This document shows positions 23,205 to 32,525 of a DNA stretch of 45,263 bases, in pieces. Within the stretch, counting starts at the first letter, position 1; each line of letters opens with the position of its first letter. The translations under genes and the position numbers were made by a program. Source of the stretch: CAMLHP01 sp035712285 (lineage in GTDB: Bacteria > Gemmatimonadota > Gemmatimonadetes > Gemmatimonadales > GWC2-71-9); NCBI GenBank assembly GCA_035712285.1, contig DASTBA010000046.1, positions 1 to 45,263 on the forward strand, given 5' to 3'. The notes beneath the pieces are model-generated. The model saw only the letters and a list, made by a program, of their open reading frames with translations. It was not told the origin of the DNA and searched no databases.

Positions 23205-24241
23205 GCCCGCACCCCGGCGGGTTCCGCGATGCGCCGCCCGATGGCCTCGGCGATGGGGCGCGCCTCGCGCATCATGTCGCGGAACTGGGCCGGGTCGAGG
23301 CTCTGCGCCCCGTCGGACAGGGCCCGCTCCGGGTGGGGATGCACCTCCACCAGCAGGCCGTCGGCACCGGCAGCCACGGCCGCGCGGGCCATCGGCAGCA
23401 CCATGTCGCGCCGCCCGGTGCCGTGGCTCGGGTCCGCGATGATCGGCAGGTGCGAAAGCGCATGCACCACGGGGATGGCGCTGAGGTCGAAGAGATTGCG
23501 GGTGGCGGGATCGAATCCGCGCACACCGCGCTCGCACAGGATCACGTTCTGGTTTCCCTCCGCCAGCAGGTATTCGGCCGCCAGCAGGAGCTCCTGGATG
23601 GTGGCGGCAAGCCCCCGCTTGAGCAGCACCGGGCGCGTGCTGCGGCCCGCCTTCTTGAGCAGGGAGTAGTTCTGCATGTTCCGGGCTCCGATCTGGATGA
23701 TGTCGGCGACTTCCGCCACCAGATCCACCCCTTCGGGGTCCATGGCCTCCGTCACGACGAGCAGCCCCGACTCCTCCCGTGCCCGCCGGAGCAGCGCCAG
23801 CCCCGGGACGCCCAGCCCCTGGAACGCATAGGGCGACGACCTCGGCTTGAAGGCGCCGGCCCGGAGCACGGTTGCCCCGGCCTCGCGGACCGCGAGCGCC
23901 GCCTCGATGATCTGCCGCTCGTTCTCCACCGAGCAGGGGCCGGCCATCACCACCACGTCCTCGCCGCCGATCGCCAGCCCGCCGGGGAGCCGCACCACGG
24001 TGGACTCCGGACGCCACTCGCGCGACACCTGCTTGTACGGCTTGGTGACGTGGATGACCTCCGCGACGCCCGACAGGGCGGAGAGGCGCGAGGAATCCAC
24101 GCGGCCGTCGTTGCCCACGACCCCGATGCTGGTGCGCTGGCGGCCCGGCATCGGCCGCGCCTGGTAGCCCATCTCCTCGATGACCGCGACGACGTCCCGG
24201 ACTTCCTCGTCGGTCGCGCCGTGGCGCATTACGACCAGCAT
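23201..24241 (-). CDS. aroF: 3-deoxy-7-phosphoheptulonate synthase (DAHP synthase, AroF/Thermotoga type)
   Basis: First enzyme of the shikimate pathway, joining phosphoenolpyruvate and erythrose 4-phosphate; 346 aa. Residues 1-70 form the ferredoxin-like (ACT-like) regulatory domain found in Thermotoga-type enzymes (MLVVMRHGATDEEVRDVVAV), which confers feedback inhibition there. The catalytic barrel has AGPCSVEN, LRAGAFKPRSSPYAFQG, IQIGARNMQNYSLL, LLKRGLAATIQE and DPSHGTGRR. The start is ATG 24241; the upstream open frame is shadow sequence at the smc end. It lies 46 bases after smc and is coupled to the LolA-like gene. Confidence 0.94.
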   Translation of the reverse strand: MLVVMRHGATDEEVRDVVAVIEEMGYQARPMPGRQRTSIGVVGNDGRVDSSRLSALSGVAEVIHVTKPYKQVSREWRPESTVVRLPGGLAIGGEDVVVMAGPCSVENERQIIEAALAVREAGATVLRAGAFKPRSSPYAFQGLGVPGLALLRRAREESGLLVVTEAMDPEGVDLVAEVADIIQIGARNMQNYSLLKKAGRSTRPVLLKRGLAATIQELLLAAEYLLAEGNQNVILCERGVRGFDPATRNLFDLSAIPVVHALSHLPIIADPSHGTGRRDMVLPMARAAVAAGADGLLVEVHPHPERALSDGAQSLDPAQFRDMMREARPIAEAIGRRIAEPAGVRA

Positions 24242-24287
24242 GGAAACTCCCTCGCGTGCAAGCGACGTGCCGACGGCGCGCGTGCCG

Positions 24288-27200
24288 TCATGCGACGTGC
24301 TCGTGCTCGGCCAGGCGGACGCCCACGATGGTGGACACGCCGGGCTCCTGCATGGTGACACCATACACGGCGTCGGCGGCCTGCATGGTGCGCGGATTGT
24401 GCGTGATGACCAGGAACTGCGTCTGGCTCTTGAACTCCTCGAGGAGCCGGGTGAAGCGTCCCACGTTGGAATCATCCAGCGGGGCGTCCACCTCGTCCAT
24501 CAGGCAGAACGGGCTCGGCTTCGTGAGGTAGATGCTGAACAGCAGCGACACCGCCACCAGGGTGCGCTCGCCCGACGAGAGCAGGTGGATGCGCTGGGTG
24601 CGCTTGCCGCGCGGCGCGGCGTGGATCTCGATCTCGCTCTCGAGCGGCTCGTCGGGATTCGCCAGCCGGAGCTCGCACTCGCCGCCGCCGAACAGCGTGG
24701 TAAACACGGTGTGAAAGTGCTGCTGCACGGCGGTGAACGTCTGCAGGAACAGGTCGCGGGCGGTGCCGTCAATCTCCCGGATGGCGAGCAGGAGCGACTG
24801 CCGGGCGCTCACCAGGTCGTCGCGCTGGGCGATGAGGAACTCCAGCCGCTTGCTCTCCTCAGCGTGCTCCTCCATCGCGAGCGGATTGACCGGCCCGATG
24901 GCCTCGAGCGCCTCGACCACGCGGGCCGCTTCCGTCTCCAATGTCGGGAAGTCCAGCTCGAGCAGGGTGAACCCCTCGAGCATCTCGGCAAGCGGCTTCC
25001 GCCACTCGGTCTCCACCCGTTCGACAATGCTCCGCCGCTGGGCGCCGGCCTCGGTGAGCCGGAGCTGGAGGCCGTGGTGCTCTTCGTTCTGCGCTTCCAC
25101 GGTCCGGCGGGACCGCTCCAGTGCGTCCTCGACCGCCGCGAGAGCCGCGGCCGCGGCGGCGAGGTGCTGCTCCGCCGCCGTCGAGGCTGCTTCCAGCGAC
25201 CGGGTCTCCGCGAGACGTGCGGCTCGCTCGTCGCTCCAGGCAGCCTGCCGGGCGGTCAGCTGGCCCGTGTCCGTCATGAGGGCCGCAACCTCCTCTTCCA
25301 GGCGCTGCACGGCGGTGTCCGCATCATTCTGTACGCCGGTGGCGCGCAGGGCGCGATCCTCCACGGCCCGAAGGCGCGCCGCCACATGGGCCTCCTGCAC
25401 CTGCCACTGGACCCGGGCATCGCGGGCGGCCTCCTGTTCCGTCTCCAGCTCCAGCTGCCGGATACGAGCCGCGCCCAGCGTTTCCTCCAGCCGTGCGCCG
25501 GAACGCTCCGCGTCCAGCAGGTGAGCGTCGATCTCCGTGAGCCGCCGCTCGGCCGCGGCCAGCCGGGTGGCAAGCTGGGTGAACTGCTGCTCGGCATCCG
25601 CCACCTGGTGCTGCAAGTGGGCCAGCAGGCGGAGGCTGTCCTCCCGCTGCATGACCGCCTGCCGCTCGGTGTCCCGGGCCCGCTCCGCCGCCGCGACCGC
25701 CTCCGCCAGGGCGCGCTCGGCATCGGCCAGCGCCGCCGACGAATCATCCAGCGCGCGAGCCGCCGTCTCCATGCGCGCATCCGCGGCAGCGACATCGGTG
25801 ACGAGTTGCGTCAGCTCGGCGCGGCGGCGCAGCGGACCGCTCGGCGTGCCGCTGCCGCCCAGGAAGATCGCCCCGCTGGCACGGCGGAGGACTCGTCCGG
25901 CATCATCCAGCGCTTCCGACCCGGCCAGCGCGGCGCGGACCCATTCCCGTGCCGGGCCCTCGACCTCCAGCCGCGGATCGAGCGCGGCGTCCTCGTGCCC
26001 GCGCGCTGGCCCCGGCGACACCGGCAGGAGTACCAGGGCACCCGGTTCCGCTCCTGCATGCCAGGCGCGGATGGCCGTCACCGCGGCCTCGTCCCGCACC
26101 AGCACGGCGTGCATCCACTCTCCCAGCAGCCGCTCGGCGAGTTCCGCATGCCGCCGCCCGGTCGAGACGAAGTCGGACAGCGGACCGAGTACCGCGTCGC
26201 CGAAGCGGGCCCGCTCGGCAAGCAGGGCCGCGGCACCTGGGGCAAGGCCGACACGGTCCCGCTCCAGCTCTTCGAGGGCGTGCTGTCGCGCGCTCAGCTG
26301 CGCGAGCGCCTCTTCCGCCTGCCGCTGGGCCGAGCGGACACCGGCCTCCCGCTCCCGCAGTTCGGCCACATGATGGCGGGCCCGCTCGCCGACCTCGGCC
26401 GCACGCCGGGCCTCGTACGCATCGATGCCCGCCTGTTCCACCAGGTGATCGCGCTTCCGTTCGGCCACCACCTGCTCCGACCGGCGGTTCTCCAGCGCCG
26501 CCTCCGCCTGGCCCCGGCGCTCGCGCAGCGAATGCAGCTCCTCCTCGAGGGCGGTGCGCTCGCCCTCCAGGGCACGCAGCTTCTGCACCTGGTCCTGGAT
26601 CGCCTGCTCGGCCACACGCACCGCCGCGCGCGCCTCGTTGAGGCGGCCGCGGCTCGCCTCCTCATCGCTGCTGCGGACCGCCGCCTCGGTCCGCACCCGC
26701 TCGTGCTCCAGCGTCGCCGCGGCGCGCTCGGATTCGGCGGCCGCGGCCTCCTGCTGCGCCTCCGTCGAGCGCGCGCGGTGCGCGCTCTGTTCCTCGCCGA
26801 CCCGCCGCCGGCGCTCGTCGAAATGCTGCAACCGTTCGCGTGCGACGTTGAGCTCGCCGTCCAGGCGGCCCAGGTCCAGCCGTGCCGCCGCCAGCCGCTG
26901 CACGATCTCGCTGCGCCCCGCCTCATGGCCGGCCCGGGCTTCGCTCGCCCGGGCGCGCTCCTGCTCGCGTTCGTGCAGCAGCTCCCGCTCGCGGGGAAGG
27001 GAATCGGCCAGTTCCGTATGGCGGCGCTCGATGCCCGCCACTTCCTCCGAAAGACGGTCGAGCTGGCGGCGGGCCAGGGTCAGCTGGAGCGCGAACTTCT
27101 CCTCGGTCAGCCGGGCGTGGCGCTCGGTCTTGCCCTTCTGCCGGGCGAGACTCCGGATCTGCGACTGGACCTCGGCGATCAGGTCCTCGACCCGCTGAAG

Positions 27201-27761
27201 ATCGGCGGCGGTCTCCTCCAGCCGGCGCTCGGTGCTCTGCTTGCGGTCGCGGTAGAGTCCGATGCCGGCGGCCTCCTCGAACAGCGATCGCCGCTCGTCG
27301 GCCCGGTCCGACAGCAGGAGGTCGATCATCTTCGCCTCGATCACCACGCCGGCATCGCTGCCGAGCCCGGTGCCGCGCAGCAGGTCCTGCACGTCCCGGA
27401 GGCGCACCACCGATCCGTTCAGCATGTAGTCGCTCTGGCCCGAGCGCGAGAGACGCCGGGTGATGACCACTTCCTGGAAGGCGATGGGCAGCTCGCCGTC
27501 GGTGTTGTCGAGGTAGAGCGAGACTTCGGTGACGTTCACCGGCCGGCGTCCGGTGGAGCCCTGGAAGATCACGTCCTCCATCTTGCCGCCACGCAGGAGC
27601 CGCGCGGACTGCTCACCCAGCACCCAGCGCACCGCGTCCGACACGTTCGACTTGCCGCAGCCGTTCGGGCCGACGATCGCCGTCACCCCCTCCTCGAAGG
27701 TGAGGGCCACGTGGTCAGCGAATGACTTGAAGCCCGTCAGCTCCAGCCTGGTCAGCTTCAT
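24288..27761 (-). CDS. smc: Chromosome segregation protein SMC
   Basis: A 1157-aa condensin ATPase that organises and helps segregate the chromosome. The N-terminal head has KLTRLELTGFKSFAD and Walker A GPNGCGKS at residues 31-38. Two long coiled coils flank a hinge around residues 500-640 (GPLSDFVSTGRRHAEL region). The C-terminal head has the ABC signature HLLSSGERTLVAVSLLF and Walker B FCLMDEVDAPLDDSNV. The length and order are canonical. The start is ATG 27761, 31 bases after the SPOR lipoprotein gene. The partner genes scpA and scpB are not in the window. Confidence 0.96.
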   Translation of the reverse strand: MKLTRLELTGFKSFADHVALTFEEGVTAIVGPNGCGKSNVSDAVRWVLGEQSARLLRGGKMEDVIFQGSTGRRPVNVTEVSLYLDNTDGELPIAFQEVVITRRLSRSGQSDYMLNGSVVRLRDVQDLLRGTGLGSDAGVVIEAKMIDLLLSDRADERRSLFEEAAGIGLYRDRKQSTERRLEETAADLQRVEDLIAEVQSQIRSLARQKGKTERHARLTEEKFALQLTLARRQLDRLSEEVAGIERRHTELADSLPRERELLHEREQERARASEARAGHEAGRSEIVQRLAAARLDLGRLDGELNVARERLQHFDERRRRVGEEQSAHRARSTEAQQEAAAAESERAAATLEHERVRTEAAVRSSDEEASRGRLNEARAAVRVAEQAIQDQVQKLRALEGERTALEEELHSLRERRGQAEAALENRRSEQVVAERKRDHLVEQAGIDAYEARRAAEVGERARHHVAELREREAGVRSAQRQAEEALAQLSARQHALEELERDRVGLAPGAAALLAERARFGDAVLGPLSDFVSTGRRHAELAERLLGEWMHAVLVRDEAAVTAIRAWHAGAEPGALVLLPVSPGPARGHEDAALDPRLEVEGPAREWVRAALAGSEALDDAGRVLRRASGAIFLGGSGTPSGPLRRRAELTQLVTDVAAADARMETAARALDDSSAALADAERALAEAVAAAERARDTERQAVMQREDSLRLLAHLQHQVADAEQQFTQLATRLAAAERRLTEIDAHLLDAERSGARLEETLGAARIRQLELETEQEAARDARVQWQVQEAHVAARLRAVEDRALRATGVQNDADTAVQRLEEEVAALMTDTGQLTARQAAWSDERAARLAETRSLEAASTAAEQHLAAAAAALAAVEDALERSRRTVEAQNEEHHGLQLRLTEAGAQRRSIVERVETEWRKPLAEMLEGFTLLELDFPTLETEAARVVEALEAIGPVNPLAMEEHAEESKRLEFLIAQRDDLVSARQSLLLAIREIDGTARDLFLQTFTAVQQHFHTVFTTLFGGGECELRLANPDEPLESEIEIHAAPRGKRTQRIHLLSSGERTLVAVSLLFSIYLTKPSPFCLMDEVDAPLDDSNVGRFTRLLEEFKSQTQFLVITHNPRTMQAADAVYGVTMQEPGVSTIVGVRLAEHEHVA

Positions 27762-27792
27762 GGACGCGCCTTTCGGTGCGGCAGGTGCGGTC

Positions 27793-29178
27793 TCAGTGGG
27801 CGCCCTCGGGCGCCGGGATCACGAAGTAGGGCATGCCGAGCGTGCGGCCGGTGGCCTCGGCCGCATCGCGCGACGGGTAAGGACCGAGCACGACCCGGTA
27901 GGGTTCGCCGGTGGCGGCCGGCTTGAGCACCGACGCCGCGAGCCCCGCCGCGCCGAGCTTTCGCGCCAGCTCAGTGGCCCAGTCAGGGTTCTGCGAGCTG
28001 CTGACCTGCAGGTACACCTGTTCGGCCGCCGTACTGTCGGCGGTGGTATCGCGGGCCGCCGAATCGGCGGCAAGCGCATCGGCGGCGGCGTCACGCGCCG
28101 GGCTCCAGGCCAGCGAGGTCCAGCGGTCATCCGCCCCGCCCGGAATCCGGCCCTTCTCCGGCAGGCCGGTGGCCGCGAGATCGAGTGCCACGACGTCGCT
28201 CCCCCGGCGCACAACGACGACATTGGGCGAGGAGACGAGCGGAAGATCCCGGCTCCAGGAGCTCGCGGCGGTGCCGGTCACCGAGTCGCGATCGAGATCC
28301 ACGACCCACAGGGAATCACCTTTCGCGGGCCGGACCAGCAGCCACCGGCCGAAGGGGCCGGCGCGCACCGCCCGGGCAGGACCGGGGAGCGCGATGCGGT
28401 GAAGCACCGTCCGCTGGAACCGGTCCACCACGACGAGCTTGCCCCTGGAGGTCGCGACGTACAGCTGATGGCCCGATGGCGAAAATGCGGCGTCTTCGGC
28501 CCCGGTCACGCCTCGGAGCCGATACGGGGTGTCGGCACTTCCCGGGCGCTGCAACCAGACCGCCGTATCGGTCACCACCGCGACCAGGTCGGCCCAGGGT
28601 GTCACGGTGATGTTCCCGCTGGCGATCGGCTGGACCGAGAGGGTGTCCGCTGCGCCGAAGACCTCGAGCGCCGAAGCCGAGGCGTCGAGACCGACGAGCT
28701 GGCCGGACGCGTCGGCCCAGATGGCATCGGGCGTGCCGTTGAATCCGGTCCGGTATCGCTCGGGGGTGCGCCGGCCCACGGCCCAGGCGGCGCCGGACGA
28801 ATCCACCGAGTAGATGCTGCCGTCGGCGCCGACGGTCGCGAGCGCGGCACCGGTGACGACCGAACGCGCGCGGCCCGACGCGAGGCTCAGGCTGGTGAGG
28901 CGGCCCTTGGTGTCCAGGACGATGATCTGGGCCGGATCGGGCATGGCTCCCACCACCCTGCTCACGGCGCCAAGACGATCAGCGGCAGTCCAGTCCAGCG
29001 GTGCAAGGTCCGGCAGGTGGTAGAGCTGTATCCGGCCACCGTCCTGGGGCACTCGGACGAGGGAAGCCGCCGGCATGCGTTCCAGGGCGACGGGGGCCTG
29101 CTCCGGGAGGTCAGGAGAGCCACCGCAGGCGGCAAGGCTGAGCAGGATGATGGCGAGGCCTGCGACGCGGGATTTCAC
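27793..29178 (-). CDS. Lipoprotein with beta-propeller-like region and C-terminal SPOR domain
   Basis: A 461-aa exported lipoprotein. The signal peptide is VAGLAIILLSLAACG, with the lipid-modified cysteine at about residue 18. Residues 60-350 have repeated short beta-strand units of WD/PQQ-like propeller style (SGHQLYVATSRGKLVVVDRF, GRWLLVRPAKGDSLWVVDLD). Residues 380-455 are a SPOR domain (VYLQVSSSQNPDWATELARK, YRVVLGPYPSRDAAEATG). SPOR domains bind glycan strands without stem peptides at division septa. I prefer GTG 29178 over the TTG at 29187, which overlaps the promoter element. Upstream of smc in the same operon. Confidence 0.82.
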   Translation of the reverse strand: MKSRVAGLAIILLSLAACGGSPDLPEQAPVALERMPAASLVRVPQDGGRIQLYHLPDLAPLDWTAADRLGAVSRVVGAMPDPAQIIVLDTKGRLTSLSLASGRARSVVTGAALATVGADGSIYSVDSSGAAWAVGRRTPERYRTGFNGTPDAIWADASGQLVGLDASASALEVFGAADTLSVQPIASGNITVTPWADLVAVVTDTAVWLQRPGSADTPYRLRGVTGAEDAAFSPSGHQLYVATSRGKLVVVDRFQRTVLHRIALPGPARAVRAGPFGRWLLVRPAKGDSLWVVDLDRDSVTGTAASSWSRDLPLVSSPNVVVVRRGSDVVALDLAATGLPEKGRIPGGADDRWTSLAWSPARDAAADALAADSAARDTTADSTAAEQVYLQVSSSQNPDWATELARKLGAAGLAASVLKPAATGEPYRVVLGPYPSRDAAEATGRTLGMPYFVIPAPEGAH

Positions 29179-29183
29179 AGGGT

Positions 29184-29191
29184 GCAAGATA
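29184..29191 (-). promoter_or_regulatory. Candidate leaderless promoter element of the SPOR lipoprotein-smc operon
   Basis: The minus strand reads TATCTTGC, then five bases, then GTG 29178. It is identical in its eight bases to the element before the ABC ATPase gene. No -35 match is visible. Confidence 0.45.
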
Positions 29192-29232
29192 GAGGGACGA
29201 GAGGGGCCGTTCCAGAGGAGCGGGCGCCAAAC

Positions 29233-29271
29233 GGAGCGCGGGCCACCGTCAAAGACAGTGGCCCGCGCTCC
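29233..29271 (-). terminator. Terminator of the rpsF operon
   Basis: A perfect 14-bp stem (29233-29246 with 29258-29271) encloses an 11-base loop that can itself pair GTC/GAC. It starts 13 bases after the stop of the giant barrel protein on the minus strand. The T-run that follows is short (CGTTTGG), so termination efficiency is uncertain. Confidence 0.75.
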
Positions 29272-29284
29272 GCTGTTCAGCGCG

Positions 29285-32200
29285 TCAGAAGGTCGGGCCG
29301 AGGCTCAGCGTCCAGAGGCTGGTCACGCCGGTCCGGTTGAGCGGGTGGGACCAGTCGAGCCGGATCACCATGAGCCCGAACAGATTCATCCGGGCCGAGA
29401 GGCCGACGGTGTGCAGCGGCGTCCGGACCGCCGGGTTGGTCTCGTCGCCCGGGGCTTCCTTCCACTTGAGGGTGCTGCCCTTGTTCCACGCGAGCCCGAC
29501 GTCATAGAACGCGGCGCCTTCGATCGGCGGGAAGCCGAGGGGCAGCTTCCGGAACACCTGCGGAGTCAGGATCGGGAAGCGGAGCTCGAACTTGCCCAGC
29601 GCGACCTGGGAGCCCACCAGGCGGTCGAGCTGCACGCAGCCGGTCTGGGTGCCCGCGTCCGCGGAGTTCTTGCACTCGTTCCGGATGTACGATCCCGAGG
29701 TCTGGCCCCGGATCAGGTCGGTGGAGCCGGCAAAGACCTGGAACTGGTTGGCGTCCCGCCCCATCCGGCCGAAGTAGAAGAGCTGCGTGGCGAAGATCAC
29801 CGGGCCGGCGATCTGGTCGTAGCGGCGGTAGTCGCCCAGCAGCTGGGTGAACCGCCATGTGCCGATATTCTGGGCCGCCTCGAAGCGCCACCGGTGCCCG
29901 TAGAACGGGCCGGTGTAGCCGAAGATGGTGTTGTCATGCACCAGGGCGATGGACGGCTGCACGTAGGTCGCACCGGGGTTGTGCGCCGTGAAGAGCTCCG
30001 GATCCCGGGTGGGAAAGCCGGTGGCCGGGTCATACGGCTCCAGGATCCGCAGGTCATCATCCTTCACGTTGTTCATCCGGAGCGCCAGCTCGACGCGCCG
30101 GAACCGGCTGAAGGGATAGGCCGCCTGCACGAACGCCTGCCGGAGGATGAGCCGCCGGATGTGCGTCACGAAGGTGTTCTCTTCCGGCGTCGGGGAGCCG
30201 GAGACGATCTCGTTCGCCTCCAGATAGAAATACGGATCCTGGGAGATGCCGGTGGCCCAGTTGAGCCGGTGTGCGACATTGGAGTACGCGGCAAGCACCT
30301 GCGACTCGACGAAGCTCCCGTTGACATACCCCGCGAAGAGCAGCTGCTGGTTGCCGAGCATGTCGCTGAGCTGCACGGCGCTTCCGCCGAAGAAGCCCCG
30401 CCCGAAGGTGTCCCGGCTGTAGCCGATGGACGGCCGCTGGACATAGTCCGGCGTGAAGTGCGCACGGTACGGCTTGATCGAGAATTCGCTGGTATCGGGC
30501 AGGTTGAGCGTGGCCGAATCCAGCAGGGCGACGATCGACACCGGTCCCGTGCGCGCCGCCGCGGCCGAATCCGCCGTCCCCAGCTTCCCGGCCGCGCGCA
30601 GCCCCTGCTGCGAGCGGTAGAGCGAGCCGCCCACCCCGACGCCCGGCTGCGGCGCCGCCGCGGCGGGAGCCGTCGTGTCGGGCGTCGCGGGGGCGAGGCC
30701 GTTCGCGCCGATGCTCGCGATGGTCGCCGCGCTGTCGGCGAACGTGGGCTGCCACGGCTCGCGCTTCAGCGCCCGCGGATGGTCGATCGCGTAGACGTCG
30801 TACTTCTCCTTCTCGTAGTACACGAAGGCCAGCCGGTCGGCATCACGGGCCCACGAGAGCACCGGGCTGAGCGGCGTGATGCCCTGCGCGCCGGTGTAGA
30901 GGTCGGTGAGCTGGTAGACGCTGTCGTTCGTGAAGTCGTACAGGAAGACGTTGCTCACGCCGGTCCGGTCCGAGACGAACGCGATGGACTTGCCGTCCGG
31001 CGCCCACTGCGGGCTGCTGTTCTTGCCCAGGTCCATGTGGTCCAGCACCCGGATCCCGCCCGACGCCAGGTCGTACAGCGCCACCCGGAAGTTGCCGAAC
31101 GACAGGCTGTCGAAGCTGGTGTGCGGCCCGCGGTCGGTGCTGAAGGCGATGGTCCTGCCGTCCGGTGACCACTGGGGATCGAACTCCGCATACTTGTCGT
31201 TCGTGAGGCGGCGCAGGTTCTTCCCGTCCCGGTCCACGACGAACAGGTCCGCGATACCGCCATCGTAGCCGGTGAAGACCAGCCGGTGCCCGTCCGGACT
31301 GAAGCTCGGCGTGGTGATGCCGTTGAGCTTCACCTTGATCCGGTCGGCCAGGCGGTTCCGGGCCACGTCGATGACCAGGATCTCGTCCTTGGGCCCGCGC
31401 TTGGCGGCCACCGCGACATACTTCCCGTCCGGCGACCAGGCCGCCGACGAATTGATGAAGCGGAACGTCTCGTAGTTGCTGTCGTAGGTGGACTTGTAGA
31501 GGCGCCGGATGCGCTTCCCGGTGTGCCCGTCGGCCAGGTACAGGTCCACGAAGTAGAAATTGGCCTCGCTGAAGTACGCCACGCGCGAGCCGTCAGGCGA
31601 GAACGCCGGCGCCAGATGGAGGGTGCCGTCCGACTTCTCCTGGGTCAGCAGTGGCTGCGCGACGGCGGACGCCTTGGTGCGGGTCCCGATCTCCGGGAGG
31701 TACTTCCGCAGCACCGCGTCGCGCCATTGGGCGGAGAGCTGGTCCAGGGACAGGCCGATGGTGCGGCGGAAGGCGCCATCCAGCCCCGCGACGCGGGAAT
31801 TGGTGAGGATCGCGCCGATCGCCTCGTCGCCCCAGCGCTGGCCGACATACGCCATGAGCGCCTCGCCGAAGCGATAGGGGAAGATCCGCGGATCGGTCTC
31901 CATCTGCCGGATGGTGGGGAGCTTGTTCTCCAGCGACGCGTCCCGGAGCCACATCGCCGTGTTGGCGTCCACCGGGCCGATCGCGAGGTACTCCGCCATG
32001 CCCTCCATGAACCAGAGCGGCGGGTTCACGGCGATCAGGGTGCCCAGCCCGGCGCCGGCCTTGCCGCCGGAGTAGATGTCGTACTGGAACTGGTGCACCA
32101 TCTCGTGGGTGAGCACGTGCTCGTTTTCGGCGTACGAGCCGGTGAGCGGGAAGATGTTCCGGTGCTTCAGGAAGTCGGTGAAGCCGCCGGTCCCCTCGCC

Positions 32201-32515
32201 GACCTCGCCGGGCGTGGCGTTGGTCTGGATGAAGTCGGAATGCGAGGCGTAGACGATGATCGGCTTGCGCTCGCGGAACTGGTGATTGAGCACCCGGGAC
32301 AGCCGCGCGTACGACCGCTCGGCCATGCGCGCGATGTCCATCGCCGCCTCGCGCTCCCGGTCGTAGAAATAGACGTCGAAATGCTCGGTCTTGATGACCT
32401 GGAACCCGAACGCCTCGTACTGGACCTTGTTCTGGCCGAAGTACTGGGCGGCCAGCGGGGCGGGGAGGACGGCGAGAAACAGCGGAACCAGCGCCAGCCC
32501 GCAGCGACGAAACAT
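29285..32515 (-). CDS. Outer-membrane protein with metallopeptidase, TolB-type propeller and beta-barrel domains
   Basis: A 1076-aa exported protein. Residues 1-23 are a signal peptide (ending APLAAQ). Residues 30-290 form a gluzincin-type peptidase domain with HEMVH at 137-141 and the likely third zinc ligand E171 in WFMEGMAEY. Residues 310-640 contain five or more TolB/PD40 repeats (HLAPAFSPDGSRVAYFSEAN, FSPDGHRLVFTGYDGG, WSPDGRTIAFSTDRG, WAPDGKSIAFVSDRTG). From about 720 to the end is a BamA/TamA-style beta-barrel finishing with GVTSLWTLSLGPTF and a terminal aromatic residue. The start is ATG 32515. The function is unknown; an envelope protease presented at the outer membrane is the simplest reading. 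Last gene of the rpsF operon, 10 bases after rsfS. Confidence 0.85.
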   Translation of the reverse strand: MFRRCGLALVPLFLAVLPAPLAAQYFGQNKVQYEAFGFQVIKTEHFDVYFYDREREAAMDIARMAERSYARLSRVLNHQFRERKPIIVYASHSDFIQTNATPGEVGEGTGGFTDFLKHRNIFPLTGSYAENEHVLTHEMVHQFQYDIYSGGKAGAGLGTLIAVNPPLWFMEGMAEYLAIGPVDANTAMWLRDASLENKLPTIRQMETDPRIFPYRFGEALMAYVGQRWGDEAIGAILTNSRVAGLDGAFRRTIGLSLDQLSAQWRDAVLRKYLPEIGTRTKASAVAQPLLTQEKSDGTLHLAPAFSPDGSRVAYFSEANFYFVDLYLADGHTGKRIRRLYKSTYDSNYETFRFINSSAAWSPDGKYVAVAAKRGPKDEILVIDVARNRLADRIKVKLNGITTPSFSPDGHRLVFTGYDGGIADLFVVDRDGKNLRRLTNDKYAEFDPQWSPDGRTIAFSTDRGPHTSFDSLSFGNFRVALYDLASGGIRVLDHMDLGKNSSPQWAPDGKSIAFVSDRTGVSNVFLYDFTNDSVYQLTDLYTGAQGITPLSPVLSWARDADRLAFVYYEKEKYDVYAIDHPRALKREPWQPTFADSAATIASIGANGLAPATPDTTAPAAAAPQPGVGVGGSLYRSQQGLRAAGKLGTADSAAAARTGPVSIVALLDSATLNLPDTSEFSIKPYRAHFTPDYVQRPSIGYSRDTFGRGFFGGSAVQLSDMLGNQQLLFAGYVNGSFVESQVLAAYSNVAHRLNWATGISQDPYFYLEANEIVSGSPTPEENTFVTHIRRLILRQAFVQAAYPFSRFRRVELALRMNNVKDDDLRILEPYDPATGFPTRDPELFTAHNPGATYVQPSIALVHDNTIFGYTGPFYGHRWRFEAAQNIGTWRFTQLLGDYRRYDQIAGPVIFATQLFYFGRMGRDANQFQVFAGSTDLIRGQTSGSYIRNECKNSADAGTQTGCVQLDRLVGSQVALGKFELRFPILTPQVFRKLPLGFPPIEGAAFYDVGLAWNKGSTLKWKEAPGDETNPAVRTPLHTVGLSARMNLFGLMVIRLDWSHPLNRTGVTSLWTLSLGPTF

Positions 32516-32525
32516 GTCAACCTCG

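Noticed and set aside
24180..27725. A plus-strand open frame of 1181 codons antisense to smc
   Set aside because: It follows from the high GC of third positions in smc; its translation is low-complexity (L, G, R, H rich) with no domain, while the minus-strand frame is a complete SMC.
29185..29187. TTG 29187 as start of the SPOR lipoprotein
   Set aside because: It lies within the TATCTTGC element; GTG 29178 yields a normal lipoprotein signal peptide.
27529..31168. Long plus-strand frames (27529-29340 and 29075-31168) opposite the SPOR lipoprotein and barrel protein
   Set aside because: Shadow of high-GC genes; the minus-strand products have signal peptides and identifiable domains.
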